Shown here: one piece after another, positions 44,360 through 52,802 of the stretch | Layout: the number at the start of each line of letters is the position of its first letter | Position numbering within the stretch: position 1 is the stretch's first letter | Assembly: GCF_009649745.1 (NCBI RefSeq) | Contig: NZ_WJNG01000002.1 | Location: forward strand, 62,001-126,000 | Direction: 5' to 3' | DNA from: Aquibacillus halophilus | GTDB lineage: Bacteria > Bacillota > Bacilli > Bacillales > Amphibacillaceae | Length of the DNA: 64,000 nucleotides | Made by a program: the position numbers and the translations under genes | Notes under the pieces: generated by a model | Told to the model about the DNA's origin: nothing | Database searches by the model: none | The model's input: only the letters and a program-made list of their open reading frames with translations

Positions 44360-44824
44360 ATGAGTGAAGAACATGTTGACTATGCTCAAGCACCTTTTAC
44401 GAATAGAAGATACGCAGGATTTTGGATGCGTTTCTGGGCGTATTTGGTTGATTTAATTATTGTATTTAGTATAAACGGCATCCTACTTATTCCGTTTAAA
44501 TTTATCAATGATGGAGCAAGTTTAGACATTGGGTTCTGGACTGTCACCGGAATTCTAGGTTCAATTGTCTTGTATCTATATTTTTTGTTCATGACAAAAC
44601 GATTTAATCAGACATTAGGAAAAATGATTTTTGGCTTAAAAGTAATACGAGAGGATGCAGAGCCATTAAAATGGAGTGATCTTCTGTTTAGGGAAGTAGT
44701 AGGTAGATTTATTCATCGCGTGCTATTTTTTACGATATTTTTGTATATTGTTGTTGCGTTTACAGCCGAAAAACAAGGGATTCATGATATGTTCGGGAAC
44801 ACTCGTGTTGTATTTGATGAATAA
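44360..44824 (+). CDS. yteJ: RDD-family membrane protein YteJ
   Basis: The 154-residue RDD protein has the family Arg and Asp residues in YAGFWMRFWAYLVDLIIVF and the typical FNQTLGKMIFGLKVIRED. It has three or four membrane helices. Co-transcription with sppA matches the sppA-yteJ order in Bacillus. Function unknown; RDD proteins are sometimes Na+/H+ exchangers. A terminator follows directly. Confidence 0.9.
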   Translation: MSEEHVDYAQAPFTNRRYAGFWMRFWAYLVDLIIVFSINGILLIPFKFINDGASLDIGFWTVTGILGSIVLYLYFLFMTKRFNQTLGKMIFGLKVIREDAEPLKWSDLLFREVVGRFIHRVLFFTIFLYIVVAFTAEKQGIHDMFGNTRVVFDE

Positions 44825-44830
44825 AGAGGA

Positions 44831-44866
44831 AATGAAGGGAGTAATATTGCTCCCTTCATTTTTTTG
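44831..44866 (+). terminator. Intrinsic terminator of the sppA-yteJ operon
   Basis: AATGAAGGGAG pairs with CTCCCTTCATT around an eight-base loop, followed by a T-run. Confidence 0.85.
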
Positions 44867-44960
44867 TTATTAATTATGATGGGTTTGCTCGGAAAATAGT
44901 CTTTCGTATTTAGAAATACGTCCGTCCGTAATTACTGGGAAATTTACTTAAAACGGTAGT

Positions 44961-44987
44961 GGGACAAGGAGCCTGTCCCTTTGTCCC
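44961..44987 (+). repeat. 27-bp REP-like element, F orientation
   Basis: Full copy with spacer TT between convergent genes, 121 bases past the minus-strand yjcZ-like stop, for which it reads as R. Confidence 0.9.
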
Positions 44988-45107
44988 AAAAAAGAAAGGG
45001 TGGAGCAACCCTTTCTCTTAGTCCGTTCGATAAAAGGAGTAAATGTTGTATGCATATGGCGGTTATGGCATACACATAAATGTGTTAATTGAATTATGCT
45101 AACTTAA

Positions 45108-45218
45108 TTAACTGTAACCACCACCAGTAGGGTAGTTGTTACCAACAATGATCAAAAGAACGAAAAGAACTACTAACAAAATAAAACTATTGTTTCCACC
45201 GAAATATCCTCCACTCAA
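45108..45218 (-). CDS. yjcZ: YjcZ-family sporulation peptide
   Basis: The 36-residue peptide starts with TTG behind GGAGGTG. It reads SGGYFGGNNSFILLVVLF followed by a hydrophobic run and the tail NNYPTGGGYS. Gly-Tyr ends around one membrane helix are the hallmark of YjcZ-type small sporulation proteins. A longer frame reaching 45323 has no ribosome site. SpoVIF (YjcC) is encoded nearby, consistent with a sporulation cluster. Confidence 0.8.
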   Translation of the reverse strand: MSGGYFGGNNSFILLVVLFVLLIIVGNNYPTGGGYS

Positions 45219-45753
45219 TTTATTCACCTCCGATCTACAATATAGTATGGCTTTAAAACTTATTAGGAAGGGCTTTGCTACTATTTTTGCTGAAATCCAT
45301 AGATGCCATGGTAGATATATCATGGTTAAAGTTAATAAACTAGATTTATTGTTTATTAATCAGGCTTCCATCTAGAATGTTAACCTCGTCCACAGTGAGT
45401 TCAGAATTCTGTAGCTCATTTTATGAAAAAACACCAATTAGTTAGTTAAGAACCTCCCAACAATTTACAAGTAAAATGAAAATAACAAATTAAATATAAA
45501 TCGTTTGAACTTTTGACAACCTAACAACTGTATCCCTAACTCAAACTATCAGAACTTCTGAAGCTATAGATTAAACTTTTGTTTCTACAAAGATTTGCAA
45601 CAAAGAGTAAATAAGAAAGTCCGTTTTATGAATTTTTTCTATAAATCTAGTGAGGATGGTCATAGTCAAATCTACTAATTGTACAGGTAGTAATTATTTC
45701 ACCCAAACTTAAATAATAAAGATTCATAAGCTAATAATTAAAGGAGGAATTCT
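45219..45753. other. 530-base intergenic region between yjcZ-like and spoVIF
   Basis: Divergent promoters for two small sporulation genes are expected here. AT-rich; no repeat copy, no clear gene. Confidence 0.4.
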
Positions 45754-45999
45754 ATGAATCAAGATATGTTTAAGAATGTTGAAAAGAAGACCGGGGTAGA
45801 TATGCAAAGCATTTCTAAAGTTGCCAATTCATTTAATGGCAAAAACGTTCAAGATGAAAATACAGCAAGACAGTTGGTTAGACAAGTTGGTAAGCTTGCT
45901 GGTAAAAAAGTTCCCAAGGAAACTGAAGATATGATAGTTAAAATGCTGTCTAATGGTAAAGGGATTAATGAATCTTCAATTAAAAAAATGATCAAGTAA
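45754..45999 (+). CDS. spoVIF: Stage VI sporulation protein F
   Basis: The 81-residue protein begins MNQDMFKNVEKKTGVDMQ and ends with a basic GINESSIKKMIK. It has the central TARQLVRQVGKLAGKKVPKETEDMIVKML of SpoVIF (YjcC), needed for proper spore coat assembly. AAAGGAGG precedes the ATG. Terminator downstream. Expression is expected in the mother cell; no specific sigma promoter was assigned. Confidence 0.85.
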   Translation: MNQDMFKNVEKKTGVDMQSISKVANSFNGKNVQDENTARQLVRQVGKLAGKKVPKETEDMIVKMLSNGKGINESSIKKMIK

Positions 46000-46033
46000 T
46001 CATAGCTAAGACAAACATTTTAAATGAAATGTT

Positions 46034-46074
46034 AAATGTCCATCAATTAGTATGTTAATTGATGGACATTTTTT
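46034..46074 (+). terminator. Intrinsic terminator of spoVIF
   Basis: A perfect 16-bp stem (AAATGTCCATCAATTA) with a six-base loop, then T-rich. Confidence 0.85.
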
Positions 46075-46181
46075 GTATATTGTTGCTAAACTTATTTAAT
46101 ATTTGTATTAGATTATTCGTTAAACTGATTGAAAGCTGATTTTCTAAATATATTTTTGTTATATTATAAGGGGTGAATTAA

Positions 46182-46604
46182 GTGGAGATAATTCAACAAT
46201 GGAAGCAAGATGATAGTGATTTTATCAGGAAGAAATTAATTGAGCATAACATGGAACAACTTCCTGATGAACTTAAAACTTCATATGAAGATATAAGTTT
46301 TGTCTTGAGGAGTGATTCAGGAACAATAATTGGTGGAATTACAGGGAATATGTTTTGGCATCACATGCACATTGACTTTTTATGGGTGGATAAAAGTGTT
46401 AGGGGAAAAGGTTATGGAAGTAAACTACTGAAAAAGATGGAGTGTTTTGCAATCGATAAAGGGGTTAGACTTATACACTTAGACACGTTTAGCTTTCAAG
46501 CTCCTGAATTTTATAAAAGTAAAGGATACGAAGTTTTTGGGACAATTGAAAATCACCCAAAGGGATTTAATCAATTATTTTTACAGAAGAGATTTGAAAA
46601 GTGA
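46182..46604 (+). CDS. GNAT-family N-acetyltransferase
   Basis: The 140-residue single-domain GNAT has the acetyl-CoA motif VRGKGYGSKLLKKME and the final APEFYKSKGYEVFGTIENHPKG. It starts with GTG 46182, eight bases after AAGGGGTG. Monocistronic; acceptor unknown. Confidence 0.87.
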   Translation: MEIIQQWKQDDSDFIRKKLIEHNMEQLPDELKTSYEDISFVLRSDSGTIIGGITGNMFWHHMHIDFLWVDKSVRGKGYGSKLLKKMECFAIDKGVRLIHLDTFSFQAPEFYKSKGYEVFGTIENHPKGFNQLFLQKRFEK

Positions 46605-46814
46605 TTTTTCAATCAGTTAGAGTGAAGTTAATTTAATAAAGTGAGTTGTAATAAATCAAAACCATCTTATAACAGACATGAAACTTGTCAGCAGTTAAAT
46701 CGTAAATGCAAAGAATGACTCTATTTAAGTGTTGCAACTCCATAAAGCACTTCCGGGAATGAAGAAAGGATAAGTTTGCAACTAATTATGGCATTTTTAT
46801 CCTCTGTTTAGTTA

Positions 46815-46823
46815 TGCTATACT
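46815..46823 (+). promoter_or_regulatory. Extended -10 promoter of the ABC-F gene
   Basis: TGCTATACT is an extended -10 (TGN-TATACT) 30 bases upstream of the leader peptide. The -35 region is weak. Confidence 0.5.
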
Positions 46824-46852
46824 GATTTTAATAGTAATGAAAGGGATGATGG

Positions 46853-46951
46853 GTGGACAATGAAGAATTAATCTTATTTTTAAAATTTGAAATTGCATAT
46901 TTCAAATCAAACGAAATAGGATTAGTCTGCCCATTTTTCTATAATCTCTAG
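46853..46951 (+). CDS. Leader peptide of the ABC-F attenuator
   Basis: A 32-codon open frame starts at GTG with AAGGG seven bases upstream. It reads MDNEELILFLKFEIAYF followed by KSNEIGLVCPFFYNL. Codons 22-25 overlap the first arm of the antiterminator stem (46918-46927). It is therefore placed so that ribosome position controls folding, as in leader peptides of antibiotic-resistance genes. Confidence 0.7.
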   Translation: MDNEELILFLKFEIAYFKSNEIGLVCPFFYNL

Positions 46952-47026
46952 AGCTATTGTAATAATAGCTTATTTGAGCATCTAAGAATAGGACTAATCC
47001 TTCCAAAATGACTGGGAGGATTTTTT
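46918..47026 (+). promoter_or_regulatory. Ribosome-mediated transcription attenuator
   Basis: Segment 1 AGGATTAGTC (46918-46927) is perfectly complementary to segment 2 GACTAATCCT (46992-47001). Segment 2 shares AATCCT with the terminator stem AATCCTTCC/GGGAGGATT (46996-47022), which is followed by six T. The two folds exclude each other. A ribosome stalled early on the leader leaves segment 1 free and should allow readthrough. Confidence 0.78.
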
Positions 47027-47058
47027 AATTCTCCCTTTTAAAGAGAGGGATCGTTTTT

Positions 47059-48699
47059 ATGAAAGAGCTGTTAAAATTTCGAAATTTAAGTTATGAATTG
47101 CTCAATAGTACTGTTTTGGATGATTTAAATGCTAATGTACTACAAGGAGAAATCATCGGTGTTATAGGTAAGAATGGTGCGGGGAAATCTACTTTATTGC
47201 ATTTAATTAACAATGATTTAGATCCAACTAAAGGAAGAATACAATGGGTCCAGCAGGGTTTTACAGTTGAGTTTGTTGAACAAGAAATGGAGTTCTATTA
47301 TTCCAATGAGGTAAGCCCTTTAGAAGATGCTCTACTAAATAAGTGGTCCGTACCAAACCATGAATTTTCAAATTTAAGTGGAGGAGAAAAACTGAAAGCA
47401 CGTCTGGCAAGTGGATTTGCAAAGCATGCACATCTTTTATTATTAGATGAACCGACCAATCATCTTGATAAGCAAAGTACAGAACTTTTAATTCAACAAA
47501 TTAAAAGTTATAAAGGTACGATTATTTTTGTTTCTCACGATCGATATTTTTTGGATGCTGTTTCAACAAGAATTTGGGCCATTGAAAATAAAAAGCTTAT
47601 CGAACATAAAGGTAATTATTCCAGTTACATGGAGGCACGGGAACAAAAAAGACTTAGCCAGCAACGAGAATATGAAAAGCAACAAAAAATGGTTGAGCGG
47701 ATTGAAGGTCAAATGAATGAGCTCACTTCTTGGTCGAGTATAGCTCATGCTCAATCCACGAAAAAGGAAGGTAAAAAAGAATATTATCGAGTAAAAGCGA
47801 AACGTATGGATGCACAAGTAAAATCAAAGCAGAAGCGGTTGGAAAAAGAACTTGAAAAAGTAAAAGCAGACCCGATTGTGCCAGAATATAAGGTTTGCTT
47901 TTCAATGAAGGCAAATAACAAGGTAGGTAAACGGTTTTTAGAAGTTAAGAATTTAACAAAGACTTTTGCTGACAGAACCCTTTTTAGAGACGCAAATTTT
48001 ACTATTCAGCATGGTGAAAAAGTTTCTGTAATCGGCCTAAATGGTAGTGGAAAAACAACATTATTGAAAGTAATAATTGGAAATGAAACTGTTGAAGGTG
48101 AAGTATGGGTTTCACCATCTGCGCAAATTGGTTATTTAGCACAAGAGGTGTTTGACTTACCACTGGAACAAACGCCCGAACAGCTATTCTACGAAGCTAC
48201 CTTTGACGCAAGAGGGAAAGTTCAAAACTTAATGAAGCATTTAGGATTTACTGCTTCTCAATGGAGAGAACCTATCGGGAACATGAGTATGGGTGAACGG
48301 ATAAAGTGTAAATTGATGACTTATATACTAGAAGAAAAAGATGTGCTTATTTTAGATGAGCCAACAAATCATTTAGACTTACCTTCACGTGAACAGCTTG
48401 AAAAAACATTAGCGGAGTACAGTGGTACACTACTTGTTGTTTCTCACGATCGATATTTTATTGAAAAAACAACAAACAGCAATTTAGTTATATCAGACGG
48501 TAAGATACAAAAGCAATCGAACGGACCATCTCATAATATAGATAATAAAGATGGATTATGTTTAAAGCTTGAAACAGAAAGACAAGAAGTGTTAGGAAAA
48601 CTTAGCTTTCTAACCCCAAACGATAAGGCTTACACTGAACATGATATGAAATTTAAAGAACTTACGAAACAAATTAAACTTATATGCGGTGATTACTAG
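47059..48699 (+). CDS. ABC-F ATPase, antibiotic-resistance type (VmlR/Vga-like)
   Basis: The 546-residue protein has two ABC domains and no membrane part. First: Walker A GKNGAGKST, LSGGEKLKARLA, DEPTNHLD. Second: GLNGSGKTT, a degenerate signature MSMGERIK, DEPTNHLD, SHDRYF. A charged linker of about 80 residues (KKEGKKEYYRVKAKRMDAQ) joins them, as in ribosome-protection proteins of the ABC-F class. Length and layout match VmlR of Bacillus, which removes lincosamides, streptogramin A and pleuromutilins. A leader-peptide attenuator upstream supports drug-induced expression. GAGAGGG precedes the ATG. Confidence 0.88.
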   Translation: MKELLKFRNLSYELLNSTVLDDLNANVLQGEIIGVIGKNGAGKSTLLHLINNDLDPTKGRIQWVQQGFTVEFVEQEMEFYYSNEVSPLEDALLNKWSVPNHEFSNLSGGEKLKARLASGFAKHAHLLLLDEPTNHLDKQSTELLIQQIKSYKGTIIFVSHDRYFLDAVSTRIWAIENKKLIEHKGNYSSYMEAREQKRLSQQREYEKQQKMVERIEGQMNELTSWSSIAHAQSTKKEGKKEYYRVKAKRMDAQVKSKQKRLEKELEKVKADPIVPEYKVCFSMKANNKVGKRFLEVKNLTKTFADRTLFRDANFTIQHGEKVSVIGLNGSGKTTLLKVIIGNETVEGEVWVSPSAQIGYLAQEVFDLPLEQTPEQLFYEATFDARGKVQNLMKHLGFTASQWREPIGNMSMGERIKCKLMTYILEEKDVLILDEPTNHLDLPSREQLEKTLAEYSGTLLVVSHDRYFIEKTTNSNLVISDGKIQKQSNGPSHNIDNKDGLCLKLETERQEVLGKLSFLTPNDKAYTEHDMKFKELTKQIKLICGDY

Positions 48700-48907
48700 C
48701 CTTGGTCATAAAAGCAGTTCATGGTAATGTTGCACCATCCCAAAGATAGAGCTGAAAAACTACATTTTTGGGGTGCTGGGCATAACCTTTTGCACTGCTT
48801 TTTGATGATTAAGATGTTTATAAATACGTTAATTCGGAAATGTACATTATATACTCAATAAGTACTAAACAAATTATATGAATAGCTAATTAATTAGGAG
48901 GCTATAA

Positions 48908-49564
48908 ATGGTTTCTACTAACGTTATAAATGAATCCAAAAAAATATTGAATGAACGAAAGCAAGAAATGTTAGAACACTTAGATGTAAACAAAGATGAA
49001 TTAAATAAACAGGCGACAGGTGATTTATCTAATTATGATAATCATCCTGGTGACCAAGGAACAGAGCTATATGATCAAGAGAAAGAAATGGCTTTGAATA
49101 ATCATGCTAGACAAAAAATTGAAGAAACTAATCAAGCATTACATGCAATAGAAAATGGAACATATGGAACATGTGAGATATGTGGAAAAGAAATTCAGGA
49201 AGAAAGACTAATAGCAGTACCAACCACTTTCAGATGTGTTGAACATGCAGAAAGTGATTTACGTGAAAGTAGACCTGTCGAAGAAAAAATTATTGAGCCC
49301 GATATTATTGGAAGAGATGTAAAAGCTGAAGCGAAGGAATCAGCTGCATTTGACGGGAAGGACACTTGGCAGGCTGTCGAAGAGTATGGTTCGTCAGAGA
49401 CTCCATCTGATTTTTATAAAAAGAAAGATAGTTATGATGACATGTACATTGATTCGGATGAGCTTGAAGGTAGTTCAGAGGAAATTGAAGAAGTAGCTAA
49501 AACAGACATGAATGGGAAAAATACGTTAAATAGACGGAACAAGTTAGATGGTGAAAATGAATAG
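48908..49564 (+). CDS. TraR/DksA zinc-finger-type protein (YteA-like)
   Basis: The 218-residue acidic protein has an N-terminal helical hairpin region (residues 1-75), a DksA-type finger and a long acidic tail. The finger runs from YGTCEICGKEIQEERLIA to FRCVEHAE. The fourth cysteine is replaced by His, as seen in several Bacillus YteA/YocK-type proteins. Such proteins may act on RNA polymerase or in sporulation or stress. TTAGGAGG precedes the ATG; a hairpin terminator follows. Confidence 0.82.
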   Translation: MVSTNVINESKKILNERKQEMLEHLDVNKDELNKQATGDLSNYDNHPGDQGTELYDQEKEMALNNHARQKIEETNQALHAIENGTYGTCEICGKEIQEERLIAVPTTFRCVEHAESDLRESRPVEEKIIEPDIIGRDVKAEAKESAAFDGKDTWQAVEEYGSSETPSDFYKKKDSYDDMYIDSDELEGSSEEIEEVAKTDMNGKNTLNRRNKLDGENE

Positions 49565-49643
49565 ACAAAAGTCTAATTAATGGAGCTGTCTTATCTAAAT
49601 AAAGAACGGTACATGGATTTTGTGAAAACTATATGTTACGAAA

Positions 49644-49676
49644 GGGCGCTTTCTTAGAGAAGGCGTCCATTTTTGT
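49644..49676 (+). terminator. Hairpin terminator of the DksA-like gene
   Basis: GGGCGCTTTC pairs with GAAGGCGTCC (two G-U pairs) around a five-base loop, then ATTTTTG. Confidence 0.65.
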
Positions 49677-50387
49677 TGTGTTATCCTACATTTTTTAATC
49701 TAAATCAGTAGAACAATCTGAAAATATGCGTCTAGTAATCAGAGTTGTATATAGTAATGACGTAACTTTTGAAAAGGAAGTTTATTAACATAAATCAACG
49801 AGGAAAATCTAGATTTGATTTGTTAGTTTACTATTTAAAAAAGGATGTAGAATGATGGTAAGAAGGAATATATCGTATCGATTGTTCTTGTGAGAATAAA
49901 GCTGTACAAAAAAGTAAATAGGAAAAGAAAAATCCAAACAGAACAGATAGTACTGAATAAACTAAAAGAATGCACCCAAACACGAACGTTAACTTATTTA
50001 TTTAAATAAATATTCTGTTTTCCATTGATTAACTAATTCACATTTGCTATATTGTTTATATAATCATCTTATAACAAATTTTTTTGTGCACTCCTTAATA
50101 AGGTCTTAACCTAGATTCCGCTAAAGAACTAGACTACGAGTTAGAGTTAATGGTTGCTATTTTTTGGTAGTTATCTAATGGGGTTTTGGCCTAATTCTAA
50201 TGCTTTTTTTCATCTACTTTAACGAGGTAAGTATATTTTCTTGGTCTTCTCTCGTTAATTTAAAAAGTACTAGAAAAAAACCTAGTTGCATAGATTGGTT
50301 AAGTGTTGCGAAAAAAACACCAAGCAGTGATCAATTTAGACATCAAGTAAGATTAATTTAATTTAACTAAAAAATTTAAGAGACAAG

Positions 50388-50457
50388 ACTATGTGTGACT
50401 GGCGAACGCGGATAAACCGCGAGGGAGCACATAGTGTCATAGCCGTTCGCCTGGGCA
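50388..50457 (+). ncRNA. ZTP (pfl) riboswitch
   Basis: P1 pairs ACTATGTG (50388-50395) with CACATAGT (50428-50435). Inside are GTGACTGGCG and hairpin GCGG-ATAAA-CCGC followed by GGGAG. GGCGAAC (50401-50407) forms a pseudoknot with GTTCGCC (50445-50451), followed by TGGGCA. These are the conserved features of the ZTP riboswitch, which senses the folate-stress alarmones ZMP/ZTP. Confidence 0.9.
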
Positions 50458-50490
50458 GAGGTAAGGGAATAATTTCCCTTACCTCTTTCT
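50457..50490 (+). terminator. Expression-platform terminator of the ZTP riboswitch
   Basis: A 13-bp stem AGAGGTAAGGGAA with a four-base loop and a short T-rich tail begins at the end of the TGGGCA motif. Ligand binding should prevent it from forming, so this is an ON switch. Confidence 0.8.
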
Positions 50491-50616
50491 GTTTATAGGG
50501 GGGATAGTCGATACTATTCGTATGGTAAGCAAGATAGTAAAGACAAAATTTCATGGAAATGGCGGATGGCAAGGTCTTCCTTGCTTAAATCTTAATAATT
50601 AAGAGGAGGAAATGAT

Positions 50617-51813
50617 ATGACTATGATGGTCTTAGAAAAAGTAAAAACAATTAAAACGTTAAATAATATAGCAGAAACTGGGTTAGACGTCCTTAGAGAA
50701 AACTATTTACTCGATGATGAGAATGAGAATCCAGATGCAATTATTGTCCGTAGTTTTAATATGCATGCAATAGAGCCAGGCAACAATTTGAAAGCAATAG
50801 CACGGGCTGGAGCTGGGGTCAATAATATTCCTGTCGAGCAATATACTGAGCAAGGAATTGTCGTTTTTAATACTCCAGGAGCCAATGCGAACGCGGTTAA
50901 AGAACTTGTATTAACATCATTAATGGCTTCTTCTCGTAATCTGTTTGCCGGTGTTGCCTGGACAAGAGAATTAGAAGGCCAAGATCAACAAATTTCAAAG
51001 CTTGTTGAAACAGGCAAGAAACAGTTTGTTGGAAAAGAAATTAGAGGGAAAACTCTAGGTGTCATCGGATTAGGGGCGATTGGTGCGCTCGTAGCAAATG
51101 ATGCACTCGGTTTAGGTATGGATGTGATAGGATTTGACCCGTTCATCTCTGTTGATACGGCTTGGAACTTGTCGCGCAATGTGCAGCGTGCCGGTACGAT
51201 TGAGCAATTGTTTGCTAACGCTGATTACATTACTGTCCATGTTCCCTTAACTGATGACACAGTAGGAATGTTTAACGAAAAAACATTTGGTATCATGAAG
51301 CCGGATGTCCATATATTGAATTTTTCACGTGGTGGACTTGTCGATGAAAAGGCAATGAAAATCGCGCTTGAAAGTGGGCAAGTGGGTAAGTACATTACGG
51401 ACTTTCCAAATGAGAATGTTTTGAAAATGAAAAATGCAGTTTCATTTCCACATCTTGGTGCTTCCACTATTGAATCAGAGGAAAACTGTGCAAAGATGGC
51501 AGCTCGTCAAGTGAAAGAATTTTTGGAGACAGGTAATATTCAAAACTCAGTGAATTTTCCTAACACGAACCTGCCTTACATTGGAAGGCGACGTGTGACC
51601 GCTTTTCACCAAAATATCCCGAACATGGTTGGGCAGATCACTTCTGTTATTTCAAGCTTTAATTTAAACATCGCTGATATGGTTAACAGAAGCCGCGGAG
51701 AATATGCCTATACGATGGTTGATATTGAAAATGATGTAAACGACGAGACTATCCCTATGTTAGAAGAAAAGATCAACCAAATACAAGGAATTGTTACCAA
51801 TCGTATGATTTAG
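50617..51813 (+). CDS. serA: D-3-phosphoglycerate dehydrogenase
   Basis: The 398-residue D-isomer 2-hydroxyacid dehydrogenase has the Rossmann motif GLGAIGALVANDALGLGMDV, catalytic region NFSRGGLVDEKA (Arg), and His in SFPHLGAST. A C-terminal ACT domain (about residues 325-398) is also present. It oxidises 3-phosphoglycerate, the first step of serine synthesis, feeding glycine and one-carbon units. AGAGGAGG precedes the ATG. It is the first gene after the ZTP riboswitch, which ties serine supply to folate status. No serC or serB adjoins. Confidence 0.92.
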   Translation: MTMMVLEKVKTIKTLNNIAETGLDVLRENYLLDDENENPDAIIVRSFNMHAIEPGNNLKAIARAGAGVNNIPVEQYTEQGIVVFNTPGANANAVKELVLTSLMASSRNLFAGVAWTRELEGQDQQISKLVETGKKQFVGKEIRGKTLGVIGLGAIGALVANDALGLGMDVIGFDPFISVDTAWNLSRNVQRAGTIEQLFANADYITVHVPLTDDTVGMFNEKTFGIMKPDVHILNFSRGGLVDEKAMKIALESGQVGKYITDFPNENVLKMKNAVSFPHLGASTIESEENCAKMAARQVKEFLETGNIQNSVNFPNTNLPYIGRRRVTAFHQNIPNMVGQITSVISSFNLNIADMVNRSRGEYAYTMVDIENDVNDETIPMLEEKINQIQGIVTNRMI

Positions 51814-51876
51814 CAATAAGGAGAGATTCTTAGTTTGATTTGAATTTCAGTTTTTTGTTGCCTCGAGGTGAATGGT

Positions 51877-51941
51877 GGGGACGACTTTAGACTTTCTTGC
51901 ATTGTAATGCCAGTATACTTTTCAAAGCAGAAAGCGTCCCC
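51877..51941. terminator. Possible bidirectional terminator after serA
   Basis: GGGGACG pairs with CGTCCCC over a long interval, with extra CTTTCT/AGAAAG pairing inside, between convergent genes. It lacks a strong T-run. Confidence 0.35.
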
Positions 51942-51949
51942 TTTACACC

Positions 51950-52705
51950 TCATTCAAAAAGATGATGAAGTAAGCGATCCCTATCCTCAAAAAATTGTTT
52001 CATTATAGAATAATGATAGGTATCCTCAAGACTTACTTCAGTCATTCCGTCTTCAGTTAGTTGAAGAATTTTCGAATTTGGGTAAGCCATAATAATTGGA
52101 GAATGGGTAGATATAATAAATTGAGACCCCTGATTGATAAGCTCATTGATTCTTGATAACATCGACAGTTGCCTTAATGGTGACAAGGCTGCTTCAGGCT
52201 CATCCAAGATGTACAGACCATTACCTTGAAAGCGCTCGGTAAATGCTGCGAAAAATGATTCCCCGTGAGATTGTTCGTGTAGTGATTTTCCTCCAAACGA
52301 ATCAATGATTTTACCACCGGACAATGGCTCTTTATCTAATTCCTCGATATTTGTAGCAACATTATAGAAGGTTTCTGCCCTAAAAAAGAAGCTATCCTTT
52401 GCCCTATTCACTCCTTTCACTAACCGGAGGTAATGGTCTAAATTTGAGTGTGAATTATAACTGGAAAAGTTGAAGTTTAATGTACCACCTTCAGGATTAA
52501 ATCCCAATGCAATTGCAATCCCCTCTAACAAAGTAGACTTGCCCATTCCATTTTCACCGATAATGTAAGTGATATTTGGGTGAAATAGTAACTCTGTGAA
52601 ATTCTGAATGATTGGTAGAGAAAGTGGGAATGCATCATATGAAGAAATAAGCTCTTCTTTAAGGTTGGCCTCTCTAATGTATTGCGTATCTGGATTTAAC
52701 TTCAT
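51950..52705 (-). CDS. AAA family ATPase (RecF/SMC-like fold)
   Basis: The 251-residue soluble ATPase has Walker A GENGMGKST (about residues 50-58), a signature-like EQSHGESFFAAF, Walker B LYILDEPEAALS and STHSP switch histidine. This is the compact AAA_21/AAA_23 type often annotated as predicted ATPase. It may act in nucleic-acid or stress processes; no partner gene adjoins. The start ATG has AAAGAGG upstream. Confidence 0.82.
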   Translation of the reverse strand: MKLNPDTQYIREANLKEELISSYDAFPLSLPIIQNFTELLFHPNITYIIGENGMGKSTLLEGIAIALGFNPEGGTLNFNFSSYNSHSNLDHYLRLVKGVNRAKDSFFFRAETFYNVATNIEELDKEPLSGGKIIDSFGGKSLHEQSHGESFFAAFTERFQGNGLYILDEPEAALSPLRQLSMLSRINELINQGSQFIISTHSPIIMAYPNSKILQLTEDGMTEVSLEDTYHYSIMKQFFEDRDRLLHHLFE

Positions 52706-52802
52706 GCTATTATCACCTCTTTAGTTGGGGCGGTTATCTGCTTTTTAAATGGAGCTCCTAGATTGTATTGACTTTTGATAGAGAACTGTCACATAATCCA
52801 GT

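Larger units (their letters stand above)
49565..50616. other. 1-kb intergenic region ending in the ZTP riboswitch
   Basis: It holds a terminator near 49644 and about 700 bases of AT-rich sequence (49680-50380) without a convincing gene. The ZTP riboswitch, its terminator and the serA leader follow. A 14-codon frame near 49854 lacks support. Confidence 0.5.

Noticed and set aside
45219-45323. Longer form of the YjcZ-like peptide
   Set aside because: The extension has no ribosome site, and the TTG start with GGAGGTG gives a peptide of the family's usual size.
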